Shown: piece after piece, positions 34,634 through 43,282 of the stretch | Position numbering within the stretch: position 1 is the first letter of the stretch | Layout: each line of letters starts with the position of its first letter | NCBI RefSeq assembly: GCF_003952165.1 | Contig: NZ_RXFT01000017.1 | Span: 62,001-126,000, forward strand | Length of the DNA stretch: 64,000 bases | Direction: 5' to 3' | DNA from: Variovorax guangxiensis | GTDB lineage: Bacteria > Pseudomonadota > Gammaproteobacteria > Burkholderiales > Burkholderiaceae_C | Made by a program: the position numbers and the translations under genes | Notes under the pieces: model-generated | Databases searched by the model: none | Told to the model about the DNA's origin: nothing | The model's input: only the letters and a program-made list of their open reading frames with translations

Positions 34634-34969
34634 TCAGAGCGACACGGGCCGCACGCTCACGCGAACCTGTCCGTTGGATTTGGAAAGAACCTTCGCTTCG
34701 TAATCGGTGCCGGCATTCATGCACTCGCGCAGGCGCTGCAACTGAGGGGCTGCAAGTCCGCCCGCGACTTGGCCGTTGTGCACGACCACCACGACGGTCA
34801 TCCCGTTCATCTGCCGACTCTCCACCGGAAGCACATCGTTCACCTGAATGCCCGCGATGACGGCCGCATTCGGCGAGGTCAGCTGCGTCTCGATGACCAA
34901 CGTGTCGCAGCTGATGTCCCAATCGGCAGCGCCACCGCCGCCTCCACCACCTCCGCCAGATCCCGACAT
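34634..34969 (-). CDS. Small protein with poly-glycine N-terminus, first gene of the QueC operon
   Basis: 111 aa. It begins MSGSG followed by a run of eight further Gly and AADWDISCDTLVIETQLTSP. The folded part (15-111) is beta-rich: AGIQVNDVLPVE, MTVVVVVHNGQVAGGLAAPQLQRLRECM, YEAKVLSKSNGQVRVSVRPVSL. A near-perfect Shine-Dalgarno (AGGAGGTG, plus-strand 34974-34981) precedes the ATG, predicting strong translation, more than the enzymes that follow. A flexible Gly tail at the N-terminus suggests a carrier or a substrate for conjugation (inferred). No family name is known to me. Confidence 0.8.
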   Translation of the reverse strand: MSGSGGGGGGGGGAADWDISCDTLVIETQLTSPNAAVIAGIQVNDVLPVESRQMNGMTVVVVVHNGQVAGGLAAPQLQRLRECMNAGTDYEAKVLSKSNGQVRVSVRPVSL

Positions 34970-35165
34970 GGTCCACCTCCTGTTGTAGTGAAACGCAGGC
35001 TATCGACAGATACAGGGGACGCAATACCGAATTCTGGGGATGAGAGAAATGCGCCAAGTGAGACTACTTTCAACACTTCGCTATCGCGAGGACGGGAGGG
35101 GTGTGTGGAATCCGCTTCTTGCAACTTATTCGTTACTTTTTTTCAAAATAGCCGGAGGGCTTAGG

Positions 35166-36254
35166 GTGAGGGAAGTCGTAGGTGTCCTTGCGCTGCTCGC
35201 GGGCGCGGGTGTCCTGCTCCATGTCAACTTGGGGCAGCGGGATCGACGTTTCAAAACGGGCTACAAGAACAACCAGGTCCCGACACAGATGGCTGCCGGC
35301 CCGCGCCTCAAATGGACGGCGATTCTCTGGACCATTGGAGGTCTGTGCCTGGCGAATGCAGCCGTTCTCGCAGGACTTGCAATCGTGGCGGCCTGCATTG
35401 GCGCGGCATGGATTGCCTGGAAGCAATACCCCAAGCTTTGGGCTCGATTCCAGGGCAATACGCCCGAAAACTCGGCATTCACCACGGCGCGCTGGTCCCT
35501 CTGTGCCGCCGCCGGAGGCACCGCAGCATACGCAACGGCACTTGCGATCGGGCTGGGAGCCCCTGGCGCCGCAACTCCGCCCGTCGCGAGCGCGCCCGCG
35601 GTCTCTCGCCCTGCGAAAGTTTCGGCGAACACTCCCGAGAAGCGTCCTGCTGTTGCAAACACCAATCGTGTCGCGGCTCCGCCGCGCTCCGAGCCCGTCG
35701 AGGAAATCCTGGAGAGCAACCGTCGAGCAACACCTGCCGTGGTGATGCCCGTCGAGGTCGCGCGTTCCGTTCCCACGATCGGACCTGTGGATCCCGTGCC
35801 CGCCAGATCGCTGGAGGCCGCGGCAGTGCCTGCTCCCGCCATGCCGAGATCATTTGCTCAGCAAGAGAAGAATGAAAGGCAAACCAGAAGCGTCGATGAC
35901 GATGATCTCGATCCAGACGATCATGCACCGCGCGACCTTCGGGCTCTCGGCCCGATGAGAGGCATCTCCGGTGCCCGCGGACTCAACGTCGCGCCGGGAG
36001 CCTCATTCAACCAGCGATTCCCGTACACCCCTCCTGCCCAGCAACGTTCATCCGACGTTGCGAACGCTGAAACAGACGGTCGAGGCAACGCCTACACGCC
36101 AGCGGAGCGCACACAGACCAGCCGCATGCCAGCGGAGCGCGTCCCGGTCGAGCGCGGTGTGGTCGTCCCCCAGCGCCAGCCGCTGCAGAGATACGCCCCT
36201 GCGCGCTCGGATGCCTCCACAGAACGCTTCGGTCCCCAAGGGGACGGCCCCTGA
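35166..36254 (+). CDS. Membrane protein with long disordered tail
   Basis: 362 aa from a GTG at 35166 with GGAGGG seven bases upstream. An ATG at 35040 in frame has no ribosome site. Helices: about residues 4-18, 56-92 (two segments, WTILGGLCLANAAVL-like) and 115-140. The remaining 220 residues are Pro/Ala/Arg-rich and low in complexity, with an acidic patch (DDDDLDPDD). It precedes the vWA gene by 58 bases and diverges from the QueC operon, so it may anchor or scaffold the phospho-signalling set that follows. Function not known. Confidence 0.7.
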   Translation: MREVVGVLALLAGAGVLLHVNLGQRDRRFKTGYKNNQVPTQMAAGPRLKWTAILWTIGGLCLANAAVLAGLAIVAACIGAAWIAWKQYPKLWARFQGNTPENSAFTTARWSLCAAAGGTAAYATALAIGLGAPGAATPPVASAPAVSRPAKVSANTPEKRPAVANTNRVAAPPRSEPVEEILESNRRATPAVVMPVEVARSVPTIGPVDPVPARSLEAAAVPAPAMPRSFAQQEKNERQTRSVDDDDLDPDDHAPRDLRALGPMRGISGARGLNVAPGASFNQRFPYTPPAQQRSSDVANAETDGRGNAYTPAERTQTSRMPAERVPVERGVVVPQRQPLQRYAPARSDASTERFGPQGDGP

Positions 36255-36312
36255 CACCCCCAGCATCGAGCGCCTGCGTGCTTCATCTCCATCAACCCCA
36301 CAGGAATTCTCC

Positions 36313-36972
36313 ATGACAGAACAGATCGGCTTCGGTACTTCCAACTTCGCTGACAACGCCGAACCACGCTGCCCCTGCGTGCTGCTACTCGACGTGTCCG
36401 GGTCGATGTCCGGCGCGCCCATCCAGCATCTCAACGACGGACTTGTCACGCTCAAGGACGAGCTCGCAGCAGATGCCCTGGCGATGAAGCGTGTGGAGAT
36501 CGCCATCGTGACGTTCGGCCCTACCCAGATCCACACGCCCTTCACTGGTGCTGAATCCTTCTATCCGCCGACCCTGTCCCCGCAGGGAGCGACGCCTATG
36601 GGCGAAGCCATCAGACAAGGTCTGCAGCTCGTGCGCGAGCGCAAGGAAGAGTACCGTGCCAACGGCATTCCGTACTATCGCCCGTGGGTCTTCCTGATCA
36701 CCGACGGGGGGCCCACCGACGAATGGCAAAGCGCAGCAGCGGCCGTCAAGGAAGGCGAAGCATCCAAGGCCTTTGCGTTCTTCGCCATCGGCGTCAAAGG
36801 AGCGAACCTCGAGGTGCTCAGCCAGATCAGCGTGCGCTCGCCACTGACCTTGGACGGACTGAAGTTCCGGGAACTCTTCAGCTGGTTGTCTTCTTCGCTC
36901 AAGTCCGTTTCGCAGTCCACGCCTGGTACCGAAGTGAAGCTCGATGCGCCAAGCGGCTGGGCATCGGTGTGA
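36313..36972 (+). CDS. vWA-domain protein, TerY/YegL type
   Basis: 219 aa made of a single von Willebrand A domain. The MIDAS residues are in LLLDVSGSMSG (Asp27, Ser29, Ser31), the Thr in SPQGATPMGEAI and the Asp in FLITDGGPTDEW. It follows the TerY pattern (IQHLNDGLVTLKDEL). In E. coli the equivalents yegL, yegK and yegI stand together, and in tellurite-type systems TerY, PP2C and kinase form a triad. Here the same order continues with PP2C and the kinase. Binds a partner through metal; partner unknown. Confidence 0.88.
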   Translation: MTEQIGFGTSNFADNAEPRCPCVLLLDVSGSMSGAPIQHLNDGLVTLKDELAADALAMKRVEIAIVTFGPTQIHTPFTGAESFYPPTLSPQGATPMGEAIRQGLQLVRERKEEYRANGIPYYRPWVFLITDGGPTDEWQSAAAAVKEGEASKAFAFFAIGVKGANLEVLSQISVRSPLTLDGLKFRELFSWLSSSLKSVSQSTPGTEVKLDAPSGWASV

Positions 36973-36994
36973 TCGCCCGGGGAAGGCTCTGGGC

Positions 36995-37819
36995 ATGAAC
37001 TGGCGCGTGGTATCTGCGATTGCCATCGGCACCTCGCACCGTACGAATGGTTCGGACTGTCAGGACGATTGCTGGGCCATGGTCGAACAGTTGGGCGCAG
37101 AGCGGGTCCTCGCCGTCTTTGTTGCTGACGGTGCAGGCTCAGCGCGCTATGGCCGCGACGGTGCGACCACCGCGGTGCAATCTGCCGCACGCTTCATGAC
37201 TGAAGCATTCGCGTCGGAGGCACCGAGACTGACGATCGAACAAGCGCCCACGCTGGCTCGCGACTGCATTCAGGCGGTGCGCTCAGCGATATTCGAACTG
37301 GCCAGCGCCAAGGATGACGCAGGCGCTGCAGGTGGCATCGATCCCATCGACATAGCGGGCAAGAAGGAGCTCGAGCCACGCGATTTCGCATGCACTTTCC
37401 TCGGGGCCATCTCGACCTCCCAGGCAACGCTTGTTTTCCAGATCGGTGATGGGGCCATCGTATTGGACACGGGCAACGGACTGGAACTGTTTGCTGCGCC
37501 GATGACAGGCGAGTACGCCAACATGACGCACTTCGTCACGCAGGACGACTGCCTCGACGTCATGGTGCACAAGCTGTATCCCAACGGGGCTCTGAAGCTT
37601 GCCGCCTTCAGCGACGGCCTGCAGCGTCTGGCGCTGAACATGGCCCAAGGGACACCTCACGAACCCTTCTTCGAGCCCTTCTTTTCGGTCCTGGCGAAAG
37701 CCACGGCCGAGCAGGAAGACATGCTGCAGGGTCAACTGGCCGCATTTCTGGACAGCGCTCCGGTCAACGAGCGCACGGACGACGACAAGAGCCTCGCGCT
37801 GGCTGTGCGCTGCGAATAG
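36995..37819 (+). CDS. PP2C-family protein phosphatase, YegK type
   Basis: 274 aa. Metal-binding aspartates are in NGSDCQDDCW (about 18-27), VFVADGAGSARYG (45-46), QIGDGAIVLD, AAFSDGLQRLAL and the final NERTDDDKSLALAV. It should remove phosphate from Ser/Thr, probably opposing the kinase-like protein encoded 57 bases downstream. The ATG at 36995 was chosen as it has GGGGAAGG upstream and starts the domain directly, 22 bases after the vWA stop. Confidence 0.87.
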   Translation: MNWRVVSAIAIGTSHRTNGSDCQDDCWAMVEQLGAERVLAVFVADGAGSARYGRDGATTAVQSAARFMTEAFASEAPRLTIEQAPTLARDCIQAVRSAIFELASAKDDAGAAGGIDPIDIAGKKELEPRDFACTFLGAISTSQATLVFQIGDGAIVLDTGNGLELFAAPMTGEYANMTHFVTQDDCLDVMVHKLYPNGALKLAAFSDGLQRLALNMAQGTPHEPFFEPFFSVLAKATAEQEDMLQGQLAAFLDSAPVNERTDDDKSLALAVRCE

Positions 37820-37876
37820 GGCCATTGCTGAACCGCACGCTCTCCCAGAAGCCCTTTTCCTGGCAAGAACCATCCT

Positions 37877-39817
37877 GTGATGAACAACCTGTGGACTGGC
37901 GGCGGAGCATCGGTCGCCCTCGGCAAGCAACTTGGCAAGGGAGGCGAAGGCAGCGTGTTCGACGTTCCCGCGCAACCCAAGCTGGTTGCCAAGCTGTATC
38001 ACTCTGCCCCTAATCCCCAGAAGCAGGACAAGCTGCGTTTCATGGTCGCGAATGGCCACAAGGACCTGCTCGCATACTCCGCCTGGCCAGTTGAAACCCT
38101 GCACCAATCGCGTGGCGGGCCGGTCGTTGGCTTCCTAATGGAGCGCGTGTCACAGAAGCAGCCGGTTCACATGCTCTACAGTCCCGCGCACCGCAAGCAG
38201 GACTATCCCAAGGCCGCCTGGGACTTCCTGCTCTACGCCGCGCGCAACACAGCGACGGCGTTTGAAGCCGTCCATCGCCACGGCCACGTGCTCGGCGACG
38301 TCAATCAGGGCAACGTCATGGTGGGCAGCGACAGCAAGGTCCTGCTCATCGACAGCGATTCGATGCAGATTGCCGCCGGCGGCAAGGTTCATCTGTGCGA
38401 GGTGGGCGTCTCGCACTTCACCCCGCCCGAGCTGCAAGGGACCTCATCGTTCAGCACACTGGCGCGCAACGCCAACCACGATGCGTTCGGTCTGGCGCTT
38501 CTTGTTTTTCATCTGCTGTTTGGTGGCAGACACCCCTTCGCGGGGCGCCCGCTGCGCGATGACGTTGGCAATGGCCTGGAGCCGGACATCAAGGCTTTTC
38601 GGTTTGCCTATGGCTCTGATGCCCGCCAGCGGGGGTTCGCACCGCCGCCTCGCTCGATCCCCCTGACTCTGGTTCCTCCTTCGGTGCAGTCGATGTTCCA
38701 TCGTGCTTTCACCGAAGCCGGTGCTGCTCCCGCGGGACGGCCCACAGCAAGTCAATGGGTCGCGGCGCTCGACCAGATGCGCAACACGCTCAAGACGTGC
38801 GGCAAGTCGAAGATGCACATCTACCCGAATCACTCCTCAGCATGCCCGTGGTGTGCATTGGAAGATCAGGGCACACACTTCTTCATCGATCTCGGGACCT
38901 TCATTGCGCATACCGGCTCCGGATTCGTACTTGCAAAGGTCTGGGCTGCCATTGAAAGCATCCATCCGCCCAAGGCACCGGCGCTGACACAGCCGTCTCA
39001 GATCAAGGCTGAGCCCACTCCGCTTCCCACGGGACTAAAGAAGGGAAAGAGCCGCACGACATCCTTCGTTGCCATGGCCGTCGTGGCGGCGCTCTTCACC
39101 TACATTGCACCTGCGCTCGGGATACTTGGGGGTCTGCTTTGCCTCGGAATCTGGCTCACGATCTCCAGCGGCGAGAGCGAGGACTACAAGAAGGAAATGG
39201 CACAACGCCGATCGCGGCAAGACACTGCCCAGAAAGCCTACGACCAGTTGGTATCGAACGTCACGCAGATCACCGCTGGGGCCAGATTCACACAAGAAAA
39301 GCAAGGACTCGCCACTCTGCGCCAAGCGTATGAGAACCTGGCCTCCGCGGAGAAGAACATGATCGAATCGGCCAAAGCGAAGGCTCAGGCACGCCAACTG
39401 CACGATCATCTTGATCGCTTCTTCATTGAGGACGCCAACATCTCCGGCCTCGGACCTGCCAAAAAGGCGGCCCTCCGGTCCTGGGGCATCGAAACGGCGG
39501 CGGATGTCAATCAATCCAGTGTTGAAGCGGTCAAGGGCTTTGGCCCGAAGCTGACGATGGCCATGCTGGGATGGCGCAGTCTGTGCGAGGCACGTTTCAG
39601 ATTTGATCCCTCGCCACAAGCGCTGCAGGCAGATATTGCGCGTGCGAAAAACGAGATCGCCGCGCAGCGCCAGAAGCTCGAGTCCGGTCTGCAAGGCGGC
39701 CTGGAACGCCTTGCCCGAATGCGTGTGGAGGCCGAGGCAAATCTTGCACGCGCGACCCCCATCTTGACTCAAGCCGCGTCGACGCTCGCCCAAGCCACAG
39801 CGGACTTGGCACTCTAG
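37877..39817 (+). CDS. Kinase-like membrane protein with helix-hairpin-helix motifs, YegI type
   Basis: 646 aa. Domain order: protein-kinase-like domain (1-305) with Gly loop GKGGEGSVF (20-28), Lys39, catalytic LGDVNQGN (139-146) replacing HRD...N, and IDSDS (158-162) replacing DFG; a zinc-ribbon-like C308...CPWC326; linker; one or two membrane helices (395-428); coiled coil (432-510); two helix-hairpin-helix motifs (ISGLGPAKK 522-530 and VKGFGPKLT 552-560); and a terminal coiled coil. HhH plus kinase suggests sensing of DNA or a nucleic-acid complex, with signalling through vWA and PP2C. Altered catalytic motifs leave open whether it is active. Confidence 0.87.
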   Translation: MMNNLWTGGGASVALGKQLGKGGEGSVFDVPAQPKLVAKLYHSAPNPQKQDKLRFMVANGHKDLLAYSAWPVETLHQSRGGPVVGFLMERVSQKQPVHMLYSPAHRKQDYPKAAWDFLLYAARNTATAFEAVHRHGHVLGDVNQGNVMVGSDSKVLLIDSDSMQIAAGGKVHLCEVGVSHFTPPELQGTSSFSTLARNANHDAFGLALLVFHLLFGGRHPFAGRPLRDDVGNGLEPDIKAFRFAYGSDARQRGFAPPPRSIPLTLVPPSVQSMFHRAFTEAGAAPAGRPTASQWVAALDQMRNTLKTCGKSKMHIYPNHSSACPWCALEDQGTHFFIDLGTFIAHTGSGFVLAKVWAAIESIHPPKAPALTQPSQIKAEPTPLPTGLKKGKSRTTSFVAMAVVAALFTYIAPALGILGGLLCLGIWLTISSGESEDYKKEMAQRRSRQDTAQKAYDQLVSNVTQITAGARFTQEKQGLATLRQAYENLASAEKNMIESAKAKAQARQLHDHLDRFFIEDANISGLGPAKKAALRSWGIETAADVNQSSVEAVKGFGPKLTMAMLGWRSLCEARFRFDPSPQALQADIARAKNEIAAQRQKLESGLQGGLERLARMRVEAEANLARATPILTQAASTLAQATADLAL

Positions 39818-40899
39818 GGTGCTCGACTCCTGAGCAGATGCCGGAGTTCGGGAAGTAGAACCGAAACGAACTCGTCGTACTGGTGATCGAAAGTAATCTG
39901 CTGCGTGAGGTACTGCATGAACCGCTCGGTCGTCACAGCCTGAGAGGGCGTCACGGGTGGCAGATAGCCTTTCCAGGCGAGCAGGAACAGGCGTTGCAGC
40001 TTGGGCTTGTTCCGTCGACCACGGTTGAGGGCCGATGCAAGTACGTCGTGCGGCGATGCCGAGCGGCTGCCAATGACGCGCCCGTACTTGAAGGTCAACA
40101 GGACCGGCAGAACGCCCTTCCTGCTCCAGAAGTCCCAGCTCAGTGCAGGTGCGAACTCTTCGCGCCAGTAGCGGTACCTGGTGAGCCGATAGCACGCCGC
40201 AAACACAGCATCGCATTGATCCACCGGCGCACCCGCATCGTAGTACGTGAGCGCAACCTTCAGAAAGCTATCCAGTGCCTCAGCCCAGCTACCTTCGGAT
40301 TCGAATGCCTGTCGATCGAGCTCCCTTCTTTTGAACTTGTCCCAATGCCCATGGGACTTGAGCGCGAAGTCGACAAATTCCTGGGAAACGTTGGCATACT
40401 GGCCGCCTCGCACCTTGTCAGCGCCATGCTGGAGCATGAGAGCCAAGGTGACTTCATCCTCCATCTTGGCGGCCTGGCTCCTGTTGCTTGTCCCCGTGGG
40501 AACACAACGCAAAGCTTGCAGGGGTGGATGCAGGGTCGTCCATTCGGCGGCGATACCGGAGCAATGCTGCCGAAATCGTCGGGCAAAGTTGTCCGTCATC
40601 CCGACGTAGAAGTGGCCACCAGCCAGCGCGAGTACATAGATATAGAGAACGGCTGACTTCGCAACCCGTCGCTCCTTGTCCTGATCGTTCGGAGCAGGCC
40701 CATGCGCATCACCTTCTGAATCCCGCTTGGCCAGTCGCACGAACTCGGCGAAATCCTCTTCTGACACCTCTCGGCTCAATAACGCCTTCTTCCATCCGCT
40801 AACCAGAGGCCAGTCGACACCAAGGATTGCCAGTTGCTCACGTGAGTGTCCTCCTGTACAGCCGATTCCTTTGTCCAGCAATTCTTCCGTCAAACGCAT
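39814..40899 (-). CDS. GIY-YIG nuclease-domain protein
   Basis: 361 aa. The GIY-YIG core spans about 84-175: LYIYVLALAGGHFYVGMTDN (85-104), Arg108, His112, and the metal-binding Glu in KMEDEVTLALM, closing with ADKVRGGQY. The first 80 residues form a helical domain, and the last 180 residues have no recognised domain. The stop shares the palindrome CTAG with the convergent kinase gene (4-base overlap). Likely a DNA-cutting enzyme in this accessory region. Target unknown. Confidence 0.78.
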   Translation of the reverse strand: MRLTEELLDKGIGCTGGHSREQLAILGVDWPLVSGWKKALLSREVSEEDFAEFVRLAKRDSEGDAHGPAPNDQDKERRVAKSAVLYIYVLALAGGHFYVGMTDNFARRFRQHCSGIAAEWTTLHPPLQALRCVPTGTSNRSQAAKMEDEVTLALMLQHGADKVRGGQYANVSQEFVDFALKSHGHWDKFKRRELDRQAFESEGSWAEALDSFLKVALTYYDAGAPVDQCDAVFAACYRLTRYRYWREEFAPALSWDFWSRKGVLPVLLTFKYGRVIGSRSASPHDVLASALNRGRRNKPKLQRLFLLAWKGYLPPVTPSQAVTTERFMQYLTQQITFDHQYDEFVSVLLPELRHLLRSRAP

Positions 40900-41021
40900 A
40901 CTTGCCCATTAATGGAAAGAGTGTCAGCGCGGGAGCGCGCGTCGACAGGGTGCCACGATTGGCTGCGTGGCACCAGCCGATGAGAAAATCGCATTCGATT
41001 CGAAATCCGAGGGGATGAGCC

Positions 41022-42218
41022 GTGTTTGAAAGCATCGTGCTGAGGAACAGCCAGGACACTGGCAATGTCACCTTGGGTGCCATTGCAGAGGCACTCCTCT
41101 TTTATCAGAACACTCGTGTCGTCATCGGGAATGGGACGCTGCAGTCACTTGCGAGGGCCGGCGGCCTCAGCGATGTTGTCGCACTTATCAAAGAGGGGCG
41201 ACTGCAGGCAGTCCATTGTGAGGAAACTCTGGGCACACTCGCAAATCCCCACGGCGCCTCTACCGCGTATGACTTCACCGCCTTCAAGCTCATAGGCCAT
41301 GAGAATGACCGAGGAAAAACGCGGGCCGACCGTCTCGAGATCAGCTTTCGGAACAAGGGACTCAGCGCTCGCGACGCCAAATCCCAAGCGAAAGCCTTTG
41401 TCGATGTGGTCCCGTCGAAGAGCTTGACGAAAAACGACTACGTCGAAGGCGGCATTCCAGATGCCGCCAGGGCGGACGCGCAGGACGACGAGATGCTGAA
41501 AGGGCTCCTGCGAGCAGGACTCGCCGCCGTGCCAGGGGGATACGATGCTGGCGACAGTCTTCAAGTCGACCGTGTTCGAGGTGACCTGGGTTTCTTCGTG
41601 TTCACCAACATAGACTTCGACGACGTGAACAAGCGCAGAGCGAGCATGACGCCAGCTCTTGAGCCGCTGACGCTAGCCTACCTGCTCAATCTGATCCTGG
41701 AGTCGCGTGCTGACATGCACCTGGCAGCGTTCTACGGGGGCGACTTTGCTACGACGACCGCGCATTCGGCACTGATCCGATGGCGCCAGGCCCACTTGCT
41801 CGAGCGCTCTGGCCTCAATCGCCAGGCACGTGAGGAGTTTTCGGAACTCGTCCTCAAGGGCTATCCGAGCATCCGGGATGTCATCGACAGCGGGGAGCGT
41901 TCATTCTCTGAGTTTCGCAAGCTCCTGGACAAGGCACAGAAATTCAAAACATGGCTCGCCAAGGCAACCCCAGACCAGCAGCTTGTCAGTCAGTACATCG
42001 ATGCGCTGAAAGCAGACACCTGGGCTGACAAGGCACCGGCAAAGGTACTTCGCTACCTGGTTTCGCTGGGTGCAGGCGTGTTTGACCCGACACAAGGCGT
42101 CGCGTCGGGAGCAGCCGATGCTTTCATCCTGGATAAGTTCATGAAGGGATGGCGCCCCAACCACTTCGTGGACGACAGACTAAAACCATTCCTGGATGAA
42201 GATCATGGAAGACGCTGA
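41022..42218 (+). CDS. Hypothetical protein
   Basis: 398 aa, GTG start with GAGGGG at about ten bases. Mixed alpha/beta, no membrane helix, no signal peptide. Visible phrases: TRVVIGNGTLQSLARAGGLSDVVALIKEGRLQAVHCEET near the start and SLGAGVFDPTQGVASGAADAFILDKF near the end. It diverges from the GIY-YIG gene (122 bases between starts). Not recognised. Confidence 0.75.
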   Translation: MFESIVLRNSQDTGNVTLGAIAEALLFYQNTRVVIGNGTLQSLARAGGLSDVVALIKEGRLQAVHCEETLGTLANPHGASTAYDFTAFKLIGHENDRGKTRADRLEISFRNKGLSARDAKSQAKAFVDVVPSKSLTKNDYVEGGIPDAARADAQDDEMLKGLLRAGLAAVPGGYDAGDSLQVDRVRGDLGFFVFTNIDFDDVNKRRASMTPALEPLTLAYLLNLILESRADMHLAAFYGGDFATTTAHSALIRWRQAHLLERSGLNRQAREEFSELVLKGYPSIRDVIDSGERSFSEFRKLLDKAQKFKTWLAKATPDQQLVSQYIDALKADTWADKAPAKVLRYLVSLGAGVFDPTQGVASGAADAFILDKFMKGWRPNHFVDDRLKPFLDEDHGRR

Positions 42219-42342
42219 TGCCAGCTGATTGAATCCAGCGATGCCCCGAAGCCCCCTGCCGGGGGTGACATGACGGCGGGATCCGTGCTCGCATGGCAAC
42301 AGGCGCCCCCTGAAACTTGAAGTTCAAGCACACAATTTCCAC

Positions 42343-43020
42343 GTGCCCATGATGCCTACGCAGTACTTGCTCCTCTGCCTTGCAGATCACCAATTGACAT
42401 CACAGGAGTCCGAACGGCACGGCGGTTCTCGAGACCGCTATGTACGCTGCCTCAACATTGGCGGTCGATGGGCAGTGCACGGCACACGCCAGTCGCCGCT
42501 TCTCGTTTGGCACACGGTACAGGCGGGTGAAGCACAGGCGGCCGCCGAGCGATCCGCCAAGGCTCGCGGGCGCCCGGTCGTGGTGCTGTCGCGAAGCGAT
42601 TCCGGGTGGGTGGAGGGTCGCGAGATCCAGGTGTTCACCCCCGCATTCGAGCCGGCCCTGCTTGGCCACACAGCTCAAAGCGAAGCTAGGGCGCGTCGCC
42701 TGCGTACCGAAGTTGACAAGCTCGAAGCGTTCTGCCTGGTAGTTCGCCAAGCGTCGGCCGCTAGGAACCATGCGGAATTCGCGGAAATCAGCCGTGCAGC
42801 AGGCAAGGCTCTTCACGCCAAGTTCGGAGGTGGATCGATCGTGTCTGCCTCAGCCTGGCTGACCGGGCGCAAGGGTCAAGAGGCACTGCAAAGCGTCCTG
42901 ACAGGCGAAGTGGAACTGGGCGGTCCGCTGTCAATGCAGGAGATCGCCGAGACCATTGCGCTGGCGCAGGAAGCGCAGCGCCTGCAGCAGCAAGCAGAGA
43001 ACTCGACCAGCCGTCAATAG
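42343..43020 (+). CDS. Hypothetical protein
   Basis: 225 aa. The first possible start is GTG at 42343; ATGs at 42349 and 42352 are equally good and none has a strong ribosome site. The central part is rich in Arg/Ala/Glu helices (ARRLRTEVDKLEAFC), and a C-terminal helix is ALAQEAQRLQQQAE. No domain recognised. A GC hairpin (42252-42265) in the gap before it has no T tract. Confidence 0.6.
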   Translation: MPMMPTQYLLLCLADHQLTSQESERHGGSRDRYVRCLNIGGRWAVHGTRQSPLLVWHTVQAGEAQAAAERSAKARGRPVVVLSRSDSGWVEGREIQVFTPAFEPALLGHTAQSEARARRLRTEVDKLEAFCLVVRQASAARNHAEFAEISRAAGKALHAKFGGGSIVSASAWLTGRKGQEALQSVLTGEVELGGPLSMQEIAETIALAQEAQRLQQQAENSTSRQ

Positions 43021-43066
43021 GCACCGATCCGTGAACTCTTGTGAATGAGCGTCAACGCGACGCCAG

Positions 43067-43213
43067 TCAATGTTCGGGAGTAACTGAGGGCTTGGCCCCT
43101 GATTCAGGCGCGCCGACGACTTTCGCGTGAGCCAAGATGAATTCGCCGATACCGGCACCCCAGGATGCCTCGAAGTCTATCGGCTCCTTGAACCCCAGAC
43201 GCTCGTGATCCAT
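43067..43213 (-). CDS. Short open frame, possible gene fragment
   Basis: 48 codons: MDHERLGFKEPIDFEASW, then GAGIGEFILAHAKVVGAPESG. The composition is protein-like but too short to place, and no ribosome site is visible. It directly abuts the repeat at 43218-43268 and may be the severed end of a gene. Confidence 0.3.
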   Translation of the reverse strand: MDHERLGFKEPIDFEASWGAGIGEFILAHAKVVGAPESGAKPSVTPEH

Positions 43214-43217
43214 GTTC

Positions 43218-43268
43218 CGCTATTTGAGAAAACCTTTGGCGAGAATTTCGAGCTGTTTGAGAAAAATC
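43218..43268. repeat. Degenerate repeat resembling the IS21-type end
   Basis: TTTGAGAAAA, GCGAGAATTT and TTTGAGAAAA occur at about 20-base steps, recalling the TGAGAA(A/T)TTT half of the units behind lipA. No transposase gene is near. Together with 22668-22732 it could be the other boundary of an old insertion, though similarity is partial. Confidence 0.35.
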
Positions 43269-43282
43269 GCGCAGGGAAGTGA

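Noticed and set aside
24531..34969. A complete type IV CBASS locus (OGG plus QueC)
   Set aside because: No CD-NTase, no TGT-like gene and no cyclic-nucleotide effector were found. OGG and QueC-like genes are 6 kb apart and convergent.
42252..42265. CCCCC-tgcc-GGGGG hairpin as a terminator
   Set aside because: No T tract on either side and a very short stem.
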